Shown here: one piece after another, positions 1-10,997 of the stretch
Numbering within the stretch: position 1 is the first letter of the stretch
Layout: every line of letters begins with the position of its first letter
From: Cryptomeria japonica
Lineage: Eukaryota > Streptophyta > Pinopsida > Cupressales > Cupressaceae
Direction: 5' to 3'
DNA length: 64,000 nucleotides
NCBI RefSeq assembly: GCF_030272615.1
Contig: NC_081406.1
Coordinates: 213,562,997 to 213,626,996, forward strand
Notes under the pieces: generated by a model
Database searches by the model: none
What the model was told of the DNA's origin: nothing
What the model saw: only the letters and a program-made list of their open reading frames with translations
Translations under genes and position numbers: made by a program

Positions 1-560
1 TCTTCTATATACTCTTTAACGAAAAAATTATCTTGCTTCAACCCTTGCATCTTCTTCAACAATTCAAGCCCATACGCAATAGGAATAAATTATCTCTTCA
101 ATTTACCCACCATCTGATCCCATCTTGTTATTTTCTCTTTTCCTCTTCAATTCTCTTTAATTAAACTTCTTTCCACCAAATACTAGCAAGATCCTTTAGC
201 TTGGTCTTTGTAAACTTGGCCCTTTCAAGATCTCCCACTTCTTCATACTCAAAATATTATTCCATATCATTGATCCAATCAATCAACTCTTTTGGATGAA
301 GATCTCCAGAAAATGTGAAACAATATTTGGCCTTTTTCCAATCTTGGAAATGGAACTCAGAAAGCTAGCCTCATTAGGATTTCTAGCTACTTATTGTTAT
401 TCTTCAAACTATCCTTTCCCTTTAGATTCATCCTTACTTTCACCTCTTTCTCTAATATCAACTCTTTTACTGCCTAAACTTGTCTATAGAGGGCTCTACA
501 ACCCTCTTTTGTCGCAACAATATTTTGTCCACCACAATTCCATCATGGAGGCATATTTCT
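1..560 (-). pseudogene. Ty3/gypsy gag remnant, cut by window edge
   Basis: Read on the minus strand, about 180-350 gives SGDLHPKELIDWINDME, a stop, then YFEYEEVGDLERAKFT, and further left a WW pair. This matches the gypsy Gag capsid region and resembles the GypH gag at 44940-45745 (FFGTLNPKDLIDWIEELED). Frame changes and stops break it, so it is a fossil. The gene runs off the left edge. The N-terminal side (about 350-560) is only weakly readable. No LTR could be assigned with confidence on its right. Confidence 0.65.
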
Positions 561-571
561 CACCTTTATAA

Positions 572-1381
572 AAGACCCACAACCATAGTCCTTATGCAAA
601 CTACTTCATGTTCAGTGATTTATTTACACACTTAGGAACTTGTTCTCTAATACTAATTGATGAAGGTTGCTCCCATTAAAAACCCAAACACACAACAACA
701 ACAGAGAAATAAACAAAAATATGAAAGAAAGAAGAACTTTCTTTCTATTATACCAAGAAATGAAACTACAACATTCAAATAATAACATGCCATAGTCACA
801 TGGGATTTCTCATTACAATTATTATCAAGCTAAAGCAACAATCTGCAATATTGGAGCTGTGTTCTATAATTCTCATTCACCTTCTTTATCTAGAATGCAT
901 AACTACCCTAAAATGTTTTAAATAGTGAAATACCCCATTTTTGGGAACCAAAAGACTAACCAACCACTTTCCCATGTAATTAAATTTTTTATTGGATTTT
1001 CATAGTTGAACTTATAGGAGCCATAAATTCTATATTGATTGTTGTATCTTTAATTACCATATATTGTTGGAAAGCTTGTGATACCTACACTAATGGAATG
1101 TATTGACACACCCCTTGATCAACTTTTGAACCCATCTGAGGCTTCTAAGAACCTCAAAATTATATTTGAAGCTATATTAGGGAAATTTTCCCTAAAAACT
1201 TGAATATCTCCTGAATGCCACAAGATATTGAAATTATTCTTTCACCATTCTAGAGGTCTATGTAATTTTTCATGCAAGAAAATGATAACTTACCAAAAAT
1301 AGTAACCCTACCATTATTAACCCTTATTGAAAATTTAAATAATATTTTTGGGCGATGTAAGACTACTCTTACACTTTGTGT
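572..1381. other. Gene-free AT-rich stretch
   Basis: I see no coding region with a recognisable domain here. It is the left flank of CopA1 and may hold decayed LTR sequence of the gag remnant to the left, but I could not place LTR ends. A purine-rich patch at about 720-745 is the only local oddity. Confidence 0.5.
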
Positions 1382-1386
1382 GCTTC

Positions 1387-2591
1387 TGTTGGAATCCAAT
1401 AACGTTGAGAGGGGGGTGATTCAGTGCTCTCCCAGTATGATTAAGTTTAACCTTATTAGCACAACAACTTAGTAACAGGTATGAATAAAAGAAAATAACA
1501 AGAAGTAATAATGAAATCACAAAAATGAGCACCATAACACAGAGATTTATATGTGGAAAACCTCAAAGAGGAAAAACCATGGTGGTATTGGTGACCCACA
1601 ATATCTATCCATTGATTAGATGAATAAATATTACATATAAGGGGCATGCACATGCAGTAAGGCACACTGCCTAGAGTGCACTACTCATCACAAAAGGAGC
1701 CTCACTGACTACAAGAAATCTTTTAACTACAATCTAGAAAGAAGATTGAATTGCAAGAATAACATCTCCTATGCTTGAGTACAGTTTTAGTTAAGCTCAA
1801 TACCAGAGGTCTTAAACCTCTTACACAAACCCAATTTGATCACCTATGATCAACCAAAACCTCTGAATATGATTACAACCTTATTCGCACACAGATAATC
1901 CCATAACCATCCATGACCGTGATCTACAAAGAGATCTTACATTGTATTTATACAAAACCTGGACCTAAACAATTAGGTCAGCCACCTAAAAGATAATAAA
2001 ATAAATCCATTGCATAAACCCGCAAACCAATGATAACCCAAGTCTGCCAAATACCAAAACAACATTAAGCAAACAGTAAATCTAACTGGTAATGCATCGG
2101 GAGCATCCACCAACACGTTACATAAACCAGTCCATAAAATTTGAGAGTAACACATAATAGCATCAGACCTAAAATAGGTCCCCATAAGCCAAATGCAACA
2201 CCATTGATCAACTGAAATATGAACATGATAACCATCAACATCCTGAGAACCTTCTAGAAGTCGCACCAACACCACTTATCTAATCCATCAAAAGATCTTC
2301 AACAAAGCTCTACCAGTAAAACCCTTACTGGTAACTAAAAGGCTTACTAGAACATATGATAGCTTCTGAATCACCAAATCTTGAACCAATTGAATGTGAC
2401 ACGCACATGAATGTCTGAACCAAACCAATTCCACCAAACTGAATATATCGGAGAATATCGAAGATGATCTCCATATCAACATCACAATCCAACCACTCTA
2501 TCGGAACCCAAAAGACAACTAAACAAGCTAGTGCTGATATCAATGACAAACATCAATGCAACACATAATCACTTCCTCCAAATTGCCAACA
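1387..2591 (-). repeat. CopA1 3' LTR
   Basis: On the plus strand it starts TGTTGGAATCC and ends TTGCCAACA, so on the minus strand it has the TG...CA form. It is 1205 bp, the same length as the partner LTR. Near its left end is the GATTCACCCCCCTCTC type motif (minus strand) shared by the other copia LTRs of the window. The hydrophobic open frames inside it are LTR sequence read by chance. Confidence 0.9.
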
Positions 2592-2603
2592 ATCTCCCCC
2601 TTT
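2592..2603 (-). other. CopA1 polypurine tract
   Basis: The minus strand reads CCAAAGGGGGAGAT directly before the 3' LTR, the expected plus-strand priming site for a copia element. Two more PPT-like runs (AAAGGGGG) lie upstream in the same 3' untranslated region at 2796-2806 and 2847-2859. Confidence 0.85.
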
Positions 2604-2989
2604 GGCATTGATGGCAACACTAGATTTGAAAAACATCCAATTGCTAAGAAATGCCAAACAAGTCTCCCTCAATGAAAGACACCCAACAAACGATATACCA
2701 ATGAAGTTCTGAACCAATTATCTTTGTACCAATTAACCATCCATAGACCTGAACCAAGTTCCCCTAGTGGGATACAACCAATTTAAAAAAAAATTCCTCC
2801 CCCTTTGACTGATATCTCAGTTAAGCTCTATTTTTCACATGTATATCTCTTCCCCCTTTGATATCAATGTCAGAAATCTAACATAAACATCAAAGAAAAA
2901 CCATAGATCCTCCCGACCATACAACTGACTAATCCCCCTAAGTAGTAGCATCAACTCATCAATCTGGAATGAATGGTACTTCTGATAAT

Positions 2990-3354
2990 GCATACCAGAC
3001 CGATGCTAGTCAGCATCACTTAAGTCTCAACTGGAGGGGCAGAAACCCCCAATATGTCTTTAAAGTACTCAAATGATTCCTTGGGCAAAGGTTTAGTGAA
3101 GATATCTGGAATTTTCTCTTTAGTGTTCACATAAACCAATCTAAATTTATTTGCTTCTACCTTTTCCTTCAAAAAGTTATACTTGATTGATATGTGCTTT
3201 GCCTTAGAATGAAATACCAAATTCTTTGATATATCAATAGTAGCAAAGTTATCACATTGAATAACTACCGGTTCATCACATTCTACCCTTATATATTTCA
3301 AAATTTTCTTCATCCATAGAAATTGTGTACAACTAGTAGCAAGAGCAACATACT
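2990..3354 (-). pseudogene. CopA1 RNase H, C-terminal part
   Basis: The frame gives YVALATSCTQFLWMKKIL, then VIQCDNFATIDISKN, FHSKAKHISIKYNFLKEK and DIFTKPLPKESFEYFKDILG, the classic end of copia RNase H (family knowledge). The frame ends at about 3020. The domain is cut at 3354/3355 by CopA2; its N-terminal half resumes at 8679. About 2605-2990 is a 3' untranslated region with repeated PPT-like runs. Confidence 0.9.
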
Positions 3355-4531
3355 TATTTGGATCTAATAACAATGAGGGGGGGTGAATCAGTGTTCTAAC
3401 ATAATGATAAATTTTAACCTTATAAACACAACAACTTGGCAACCAGTAGACATAAAATCATATAACAATTAGTAACAATACAACCACAAAGATGAACACC
3501 ATAACACCATAGATTTATATGTGGAAAACCTCAACGAGGAAAAACCATGGTGGGATTGTAGACCCACAATATCTATCCACTGATCAGATGAATAAATATT
3601 ACAATAAGGGGCCTCGACATGCAGGAAGGCCAATAGACTAGAGCACACTGCTCATCACAAAAGGACTCTCACTGACTACAAAAAACATCAGACTATAATC
3701 TGGAATGAAGATTGGACTGCAAGAATATAATCTCCTATGTTTGAGTACAGTTTCGGTTAAGCTCAATACCGAAGGTCTTAAACCTCTTACACAAACCCAA
3801 TTCAATCACCTATGATCGACTAAAACCTCTATATATGATTACAACTTTATTCGCACACAAATAATCCCATAACCCACATACCACAATCTACAAAGAGATC
3901 TTACATCATATTTATACCAACCCGGGACCTAAACAATTAGGTCAGCCACTAAAAAGAATACAATAATTCTGTTGCATAATCCCACAAACCAATGATAAAC
4001 CAAGTCAGCCTAAGAACAAAAAAATATAAATTAATCAATAAATCCAACCGGTAATGCATCGGGATCATCAGCCAACACGTTACATAAACTGGTCCATAAC
4101 CTAGCAGAATAATGCCGAACCAAAAATAGGTCTTCATAGGCCAAATGAAACACCACCAATCAACTGGAACACGAACATGATAACCATCAGCATCCTGATA
4201 ACCTTCTAGAAGCCGCACCAATGCCACTTATCAGATTCATCAAAAGATCTTCTACAAATCTCTACCAGTAAAACCCTTACCGATAACCGAAAGGCTTACT
4301 AGAACAAATGATAGCTTTTGGATCATCAAATCTCAAACCAATTGAATGTGATATGCATTAGGAACACATGAATAACAAATTCAACAAGCCAAAACATGCT
4401 AGAGAAGATCTCTACATCAACATCATAATCCAACCACTCTACCAGAACCTCATAGATAGCAAAATAGCTAGTGTTGACATCAATGACAAATATCAATGCA
4501 ACACATAATCAATTCCTCCAAATTTCCAACA
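3355..4531 (-). repeat. CopA2 3' LTR
   Basis: Aligned by eye with 1387-2591 and 7492-8673, it shares the terminal blocks and the internal GTGGAAAACC...GGTGGGATT block. A PPT (AAAGGGGGAGAT, minus) follows at 4532-4543. A second PPT-like run is at 4734-4747. Confidence 0.88.
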
Positions 4532-4894
4532 ATCTCCCCCTTTGACATTGATGGCAACACTAGATGTGAAAAACATCCAAGTGCAAAGAATTTTTAAACA
4601 AGTCTCCCCCAAAGGAAGACATCCAACAATCTCCCTAAAATGATATGACAATAAAGTTCTGAACCAACAGACCAAACTCCCCCTGTGAATGATATCCCTG
4701 TTAAGATTTGTTTTCTCTATTTTTCACATAAATATCTCTCCCCCTTTGACATCAATACCATAAATCTGACATCAACATCAAAGAAAACTCATAAATCCTC
4801 TGAACCACACAACTGACTACTCCCCTTGAGTAGTAGCACCAACATATCAATTCAGAATGAATCATAGCTCGGATAAATGCATATCAGACTGATG

Positions 4895-5600
4895 TCAATC
4901 AACATCACTCAAGTCTCTACCCGGGGGGGGGAGAAACCCCCAATCTATCTTTGAAGTACTCAGATGATTCCTTAGGAAAAGGTTTAGTGAAGATATCTGC
5001 AGTCTGACTTCATTTGCTTCAACCTTCTCCTTTAAAGAATTATACTTGATAGAAATGTGCTTTGTCTTAGAGTGAAATATCAGATTCTTTGATATGTCAA
5101 TAGCAGCAAAGTTATCACAGTGAATAACTACCAGTTCATTACAATTTACCCTTATAACCTTCAACATTTTCTTCATCCATAGAACTTGTGTACAGTTAGT
5201 AGCAGCATCAACATACTCAACTTCAAGAGTAGATAAAGAAGTACATGACTGTTTCTTGTTGATCCATAAAACAAGTTTTTTTCCAAGAAAGAAAGCTCCA
5301 CCGGATGAGCTTATCTAGTCACCAACATCTCCAACCCACTATGCATTTGTATATGCACATAGTGTAAAGGCATCATAAGCCATAAATCATGCCTAAAAAT
5401 CCTAGAAAATATCTGAAAATCGTAGCTACTGGAGAAAAGATTCAACATAACCAATTCCTTCCTTTTGAGAATATCCTTTGTAAACCAATCAAGCCTAGTT
5501 CTAATAACATCCAAGTCCATGTGTTGTCCTTTTCTAACTGATCCAATTCCATCTTCCATAGCTTACATCCAACCTTCATCCTTACATGCTTCATCTACTA
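4895..5600 (-). pseudogene. CopA2 RNase H with reverse transcriptase stub
   Basis: Minus-strand translation gives LWMKKMLKVIRVNCNELVV, CDNFAAIDISKNLIFHSK and HISIKYNSLKEKVEAN, the RNase H C-terminal half; a deletion near 5000 removes part of the DIFTKPLP end. Upstream, the first residues of reverse transcriptase run directly into the RNase H side at about 5400-5450. The YVDD catalytic region is absent. The same junction occurs in CopA1 near 8880. Confidence 0.8.
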
Positions 5601-6310
5601 ATGTTGGTTCAATTAAAGAAATTAAGCATACCTCATTAGCTTCCAACCTTCTTCTTGTCCAATTTTTTGATCTTCTCAATGGTTCAACCTTACATACCTA
5701 GGAGTGTCCTGACTTTCTATTCCTCTCTCTGATCTTTAGTTACTGTTGAATTTTATGATATTGTCAGAGTAATTGGTTCAACATTATGTTCTGGTACAAG
5801 TGCTACTGGTTTAGTTATAACTAATTCCACTTTCGGTTCTCTCTCATAAGTTCTGATATGATCTCTATACTGCTCATCCACCTTGACATTGATGCTCTCC
5901 ATAATTATCTGCAATATCTTATTATAACATGTATATGCTTTACTTCCATTTGAATAACCAAGAAATATCCCTTTATCACATCTAGGATCAAACTTCCAAT
6001 TCACTACCAAAGATTTTGAAGTACTTAACTGTAGATGTATGACAAAACCATAACTCATAAAGTGACTTACTGATAAACCAAACCAGATCCAAGATCTAGC
6101 AAATCTTTGCTAGTTAACCTTCAAACTAACTTCTCCAAAGTCTGAAACAGACTTTCAGACCACTACCAGGGACAATGCAAGATCTGTCATCAATTTGCCT
6201 CCCCCAAGGCAAATGCCTTAGTTACCAGATGAGTTTCCTGCAAGTATAGGAACATTCTACTCTATCGGTTGAGTAACCAGGGTATATGCTTCACCTGGAT
6301 GAACATCTAG
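5601..6310 (-). pseudogene. CopA2 integrase tail and linker
   Basis: Recognisable pieces are GIFLGYSNGSKAYTCYNK and IMESINVKVDEQ (integrase C-terminal region) and further on IEPTLVDEACKDEGWM, the start of reverse transcriptase. The zinc-binding and catalytic DDE parts of integrase and the protease are missing: the Gag tail reaches the integrase tail within about 0.4 kb, against about 1.3 kb for the same interval in CopD. Several stops. Confidence 0.8.
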
Positions 6311-6339
6311 GGCATTTTATTCTACTAGTTGATCCTCAG

Positions 6340-7470
6340 ACTTCATAACCAACTTATTCTCATTCTCCTTCTGAATATCATCAACCTCCTGCTTTCCCTT
6401 CTCATTAGATTTATCACTTCCTACTGGTAGGTTCTTTCTCCTGCAAAATTTAGCAATATGTCCTACTTTATTGTATACATAACAAGTGACAGTATTCTTC
6501 TGAATTTCCTTACTATGACCTTGACCATTGCTCGACCTACATTGTTTAGCCATATGTCCAAAATTTCCACATGCATGCCATCTCACATTCATTCTACAAT
6601 CTTTTGTCCTATGACCATACTTTTTGCAATTGAAACACTAACCGGTACCTAAATTATTATTCTGATTGACTCTATTCCTACATTGACTTTATCTATGGCC
6701 AAACTTATTGCAAACAAAGCATCTACCATTAAATTTATGTGCATTGGGTTGTCTTACCGGTGACCTTTGATTTCGGTTGACTAGTGGATTCTCCTAATTG
6801 TTCTTTTGACTAGATGTGTCATCCTGATTTGCAGTATCGAAGCTTTCTCCATGCTTGAATCCAAGACCTCTAGTGTCTCCAGTGTCCCTTTGATTCTTCA
6901 ATAACTCATCAAGCTTAGCACAACTAACCTTGAACTTATCTTTGTATTCATTTGCAACATCCAGATCTCCTATTAGGATTGTCACCATTCTTTCCAACTC
7001 TTTCTCATTGTACTGTGATTGTACCAATTTAGTTCTCAATATATCATTCTCATGTGCCAACCTAATGCATTCCTCAGATCTGTATTTCAGAGATATGGCA
7101 AGATTTTCTTCATTCTTCTTCTAGTCTTCAATCTCCTTAGACATCCTGGCTATTATGGCTTGCATTTTATTCTTCATGACACCATTCTTCTGACTTAGCT
7201 TCTGACATAATTCCTTGACATCATTCTTCCCTCCATCATCCTATTTTTGTAACTGATCATAGAGTTCCTTCCTTTTAGCTTGTGCAAATGACAACCTCTC
7301 CTGAAGAGTAAAAATGAATTCCTTTGCAGATCTAAACTCATCTGGCAACTTCATATTCCTGAACCTTTCAACATCATAGTCTTCAAGTGCTACTTGAAGT
7401 CCCTTCCTCAGACTTATCTCCATAGATTCCAGATACATGATCTTCCTCAAGCTGTTAGACTTACTCTAAG
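6340..7470 (-). pseudogene. CopA2 Gag: coiled coil plus four zinc knuckles
   Basis: The frame starts just after the PBS with NLRKIMYLESMEISLRKG, then a long charged heptad-like stretch (LQERLSFAQAKRKELYDQL, ECIRLAHENDILRTKL), then four knuckles: CFVCNKFGHR.SQC (6680-6721), CFNCKKYGHRTKDC (6597-6638), WHACGNFGHMAKQC (6539-6580, first Cys lost) and CYVYNKVGHIAKFC (6443-6484, second Cys is Tyr). The pattern is CX2CX4HX4C, the nucleic-acid binding knuckle of retroelement Gag. The N-terminal capsid domain is absent. Stops interrupt it. Confidence 0.88.
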
Positions 7471-7476
7471 GCACCA

Positions 7477-7490
7477 GGCTCTGATACCAA
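7477..7490 (-). other. CopA2 primer-binding site
   Basis: The minus strand reads TTGGTATCAGAGCC one base inside the 5' LTR. This is the usual plant copia PBS, complementary to the 3' end of initiator methionine tRNA (established for the superfamily). It fixes the orientation and the LTR boundary. Confidence 0.92.
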
Positions 7491-7491
7491 T

Positions 7492-8673
7492 TGTTGGGAT
7501 CTAAGAACACTGAGAGCGGGGGGGGGTGAATCAGTGTTCCACCAGAATGATGAATTTTAACCTTATAAACACAACAACTCAGCAACCGGTAGACATAAAA
7601 TCATATAACAATAGGTAGCAATCCAAGCACAAAGATGAACACCATAACACCACAAATTTATACATGGAAAACCTCAATGAGGAAAAACTATGGTGGGATT
7701 GGAGACCCACAATATTTATCCACTGATCAGATGAATAAATATTACAATAAGGGGCCTGCACATGCAAGAAGGCCAACGGCCTAGAGTTCACTACTCATCA
7801 CAAAAGGAGTCTCACTGACTACATAAAACATCAGAATACAATCCAAAATGAAGATTGAACTACAAGAATAGCATCTCCTATGCTTGAGTACAATTTTGGT
7901 TAAGCTCAATACCAAAGGTCTTAAATCTCTTACAAAAACCCAATTCGGTCAGCTATGACCAACCAAAACCTCTGCATATGATTACAACTTTATTCACACA
8001 GAGATAATCCCATAAAAAACATTCCACGATCTAAAAAGAGATCTTACATCATATTTATACTAACCCGGGACCTAAACAATTAGGTTGGCCACTAAAAAGA
8101 TAATAAAATAAATACATTTCATAATCCTGCAAACCAGTGATAAACCAAGTTGGCCTAAGACCAAAACAAAATAAACCAATCAATAAATCCAACCGGTAAT
8201 GCATCAGGAGCATGAACCAACACATTACATAAACCGGTCCATAACCTAGCAGAATAAAACCAAACCTAAAATAGGTCACCATAAGCCAAATGAAACACCA
8301 CCGATCAACTGGAACAAGAACATGATAACCATCAACATCTTGATAACCTTCTAGAAGCCATACCAACACAACTTATCAGATTCATCAAAAGATCTTCAAC
8401 AAAGCTTTGCTAATAAAACCCTTACTGGTAACCAAAAGGCTTACTAGAACAAATGATAGCTTCTGGATCATCAAATCCCAAACCAACTAAATGTGATACG
8501 CATCAGGAACACATGAATAACCAATCCAAACCAATTCCATAAGCTAGAACATACCAGAGAAGATCTCCAGATCAACGTCATAATCCAACCACTTTACTAG
8601 ATCTCGGTAGATAATAAAACAGATAGTGTTGACATCAATGCAACACATAATCAATTCCTCCAAATTTCCAACA
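7492..8673 (-). repeat. CopA2 5' LTR
   Basis: Plus strand starts TGTTGGGATCTAAG and ends TTTCCAACA. A run of seven G near 7518 is the complement of the C-tract found near the end of all copia LTRs here. The RNase H of CopA1 resumes right after its TSD. Confidence 0.9.
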
Positions 8674-8678
8674 ATAAT

Positions 8679-9080
8679 CAGCTTCAGTAGTAGATAAAGA
8701 AGTACATGATTGTTCTTGTTGGTCCATGAAACAAGTTTCTTTCCAAGAAAGAAAACTCCACCGGATGTACTTTTCTTCTCATCTATATCTCCAAGCCAAT
8801 CGACATTTGTATGTGCACATAGTGTAAAGTCATCATCTTTAGGATACCATAAACCATATTCAGTTGTTCTTTGAAAATATCTAAAAATCCTAGCTACCAA
8901 AGAAAAAGGTTTCATCATAATCAATTCCTTCCTTCTGAGAATATCCTTATCCATCTTCATTCAATTTATTCCTAAAACCCCATTTAGTTCCAATAACATT
9001 CTTATTTTTAGGCTCGGGAACTAAAGTCCATGTGTTGTTCTTTTTTATCTGATCCAATTCCTCTTCCATAGATTTCATCC
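8679..9080 (-). pseudogene. CopA1 reverse transcriptase stub and RNase H N-terminal part
   Basis: The frame reads RRKELIMMKPFSLVARIF, RYFQRTTEYGLWYPKDDD, NVDWLGDIDEKKSTSGG and VFFLGKKLVSWTNK. FSLVA is near the start of reverse transcriptase; RIFRYFQ is its far end. So about 0.7 kb including the YVDD active site is missing at about 8880-8890. Compared with CopD, the breakpoint falls after the bases GCTAG. The rest of RNase H lies beyond CopA2, at 2990-3354. Confidence 0.85.
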
Positions 9081-9081
9081 A

Positions 9082-9700
9082 TCATTCATCCTTACATGTC
9101 TCAGCTATTGATGTTGGTTCAATTTGAGAAATTAAGCATATCTCTTCAGCTGCCAACCGTCTCCTTGTCATCACTCCTTTTCTCTTATCTCCAATGAACT
9201 GATCTTCTGAATAATTCAACCTTACATACCTGGGAGTCTTTTGGCTTTCTGTTTCCCTGCTCTGATCTTCAGTTACTGTTGAATTTTTTGATACTATTAG
9301 GGTAATTGGTTCAACATTTTGTTCTGGTGTAGGTACTACCAGATCAGTTATGATCATTTCCTTTGGGTTCTCTTTTGTAGGTTCTGATTTGACCTTTGTA
9401 TTGCTCATCCACTTTGACATTAGCGCTCTCCATAATTTTTTGTAATATTTTATTATAACATCCATATGATTTTCTTTTAGTTGAATAACCAAGAAATTTC
9501 CCTTCATCGCATCTAGGATTAAACTTTTCAATTCACTACCAAAGATTTTGAAGTACTTAATTGAAGGTGTATGACCAAACCATAACTCATAAGATGTCTT
9601 ATCGGTAAACCAAACCAGATCCAAGATCCAACAAATCTTCATCGATTAACCTTCAAACTAACTTCTCCAATTTCTAAAACAGGCTTGCAAACCACTACTA
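9082..9700 (-). pseudogene. CopA1 integrase C-terminal tail and linker
   Basis: A 186-codon open frame on the minus strand contains KTSYELWFGHTPSIKYFKIF (end of the integrase core region), a frame-damaged GYS-like segment, and TPRYVRLNYSEDQFIGDKRK leading to the start of reverse transcriptase. It joins almost directly to the Gag tail; no protease DSG motif and no integrase HHCC or DDE residues are present between them. Confidence 0.85.
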
Positions 9701-9751
9701 GGGGAAATGCAAGATCTATCATCAATTTTCCTCCCCCTAAGGCTAATGCCT

Positions 9752-10980
9752 TAGTTACCGAATGAGTTTCCTACTGGCAGTGCAAGAATACCTAGTTTTT
9801 CCGGATGAACATCTGGGGTATTTGATTTTGTTGGTAGATCCTCAGACTTTCTAATCCACTTCTTCTCATGCTCCTTCTGAATATCATCAACTTTTTGCTT
9901 TCGCTTCTCATTGGATTTGTCATTTCTTGGCAATAGGTTCTTGCTTCCGCAAAATTTAGCAATGTGTCCTAGTTTGTTGTATGTATAACAAGTGACATTG
10001 TTCTTTTGAATTTCCTTGTTGTAACCTTTATCATTTCTTGAACTACATTGATTATCCATATGTCCAAACTTTCCACATGCATGACATTTTAAATTTATTC
10101 TACAATATGTTGTCCTATGACCATACTTTTTGTAATTGAAACACTAACCAGTAAATGAATTGTTGTTCTGATTGACTCTATTTCTGCAATGACTTTCCAT
10201 ATGACCAAACCTATTGCAAACAAATCATCTACCATTAAATTTATGTGATTTGGGTTGTCTTATAAATGACCTCTGATTCTAGTTGACTGGTGGAATCTCC
10301 TGATTGTTCTTCTAACTAGATGCATCATCTTGCTTTATAGTACGAGAGATTTCTCCATTTTCAAATCCAATACCTCTAGTGTCTCCACTGTCCCTTTGAT
10401 TCTTCAATAATTCATCAAGCTTTGTAGAATTGGCCTTAAACTTATCTTTGTACGAATTTGTAGAATTCGAATCACCTCTTAAGACCGTTATCATCCTTTC
10501 CAACTCTTGATCATTGTTCTAAGATTTTACTAATTCAATTCTCAATATATCATTCTCATGTGCCAACCTAATGCATTCTTCAGATCTGTCTTTCAGATAT
10601 TTGGCAATATTTTTTTCATTCTTCTTCCATTCTTCAATCTCCTTGGGCATCCTCATGGTTAGGGGTTGCATTTCATTCTTCATGACACCATTTTCTTGAC
10701 TCAACTTCTGACATAGTTCCTTAAGAGCATTATTTTCTTCATCATCCTGATTTTGTAATTGATCATAGAGTTCTTTCTATTTGGCTTGAGTAGATGACAA
10801 CCTCTCTTATAGAGTAAAGGTGAATTTCTTCGCAGATCTCAGCTCATCTTGCATCTTTAGGTTCTTTGATCTTTCAGCATCATAGTCTTCAAGTGCTAGT
10901 TAAACCTCTTTCCTCAAACTCATCTCCATGGATTCTAGATTCAAGATCTTCCTCAAGTTGTTAGACTTATTCTGAGGCCC
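9752..10980 (-). pseudogene. CopA1 Gag: coiled coil plus four zinc knuckles
   Basis: It begins within about 20 bases of the PBS with NLRKILNLESMEMSLRKE, passes through a charged coiled-coil stretch (ECIRLAHENDILRIELVKS) and reaches four knuckles at 9949-10227: .FVCNRFGHMESHC (first Cys is a stop), CFNYKKYGHRTTYC, CHACGKFGHMDNQC and CYTYNKLGHIAKFC. In the second and fourth, the second Cys is Tyr. The fourth has the same change in CopA2. No capsid domain precedes the coil. Several stops; not functional as it stands. Confidence 0.88.
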
Positions 10981-10982
10981 TA

Positions 10983-10996
10983 GGCTCTCATACCAA
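10983..10996 (-). other. CopA1 primer-binding site
   Basis: The minus strand reads TTGGTATGAGAGCC, one substitution from the CopA2 site, one base inside the 5' LTR. Confidence 0.9.
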
Positions 10997-10997
10997 T

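Larger units (their letters stand above)
3355..8673 (-). mobile_element. CopA2: second CopA copy nested in CopA1
   Basis: LTRs lie at 3355-4531 (1177 bp) and 7492-8673 (1182 bp). It interrupts the RNase H of CopA1: the frame before 3355 and after 8678 joins cleanly. Flanks are ATACT (3350-3354) and ATAAT (8674-8678), a TSD with one mismatch. Length is 5319 bp. Its interior has the same order and the same missing parts as CopA1, so both descend from one already-deleted ancestor. Its left LTR end reads TA rather than TG, probably a point mutation. Confidence 0.9.

Noticed and set aside
1335-1665. Hydrophobic frames in CopA LTRs (also 2288-2549, 7579-7791, 11080-11277 and 62747-62947)
   Set aside because: The same LTR segment gives similar frames in each copy. 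They have no start context or domain, and in the intact element they fall in LTR sequence.
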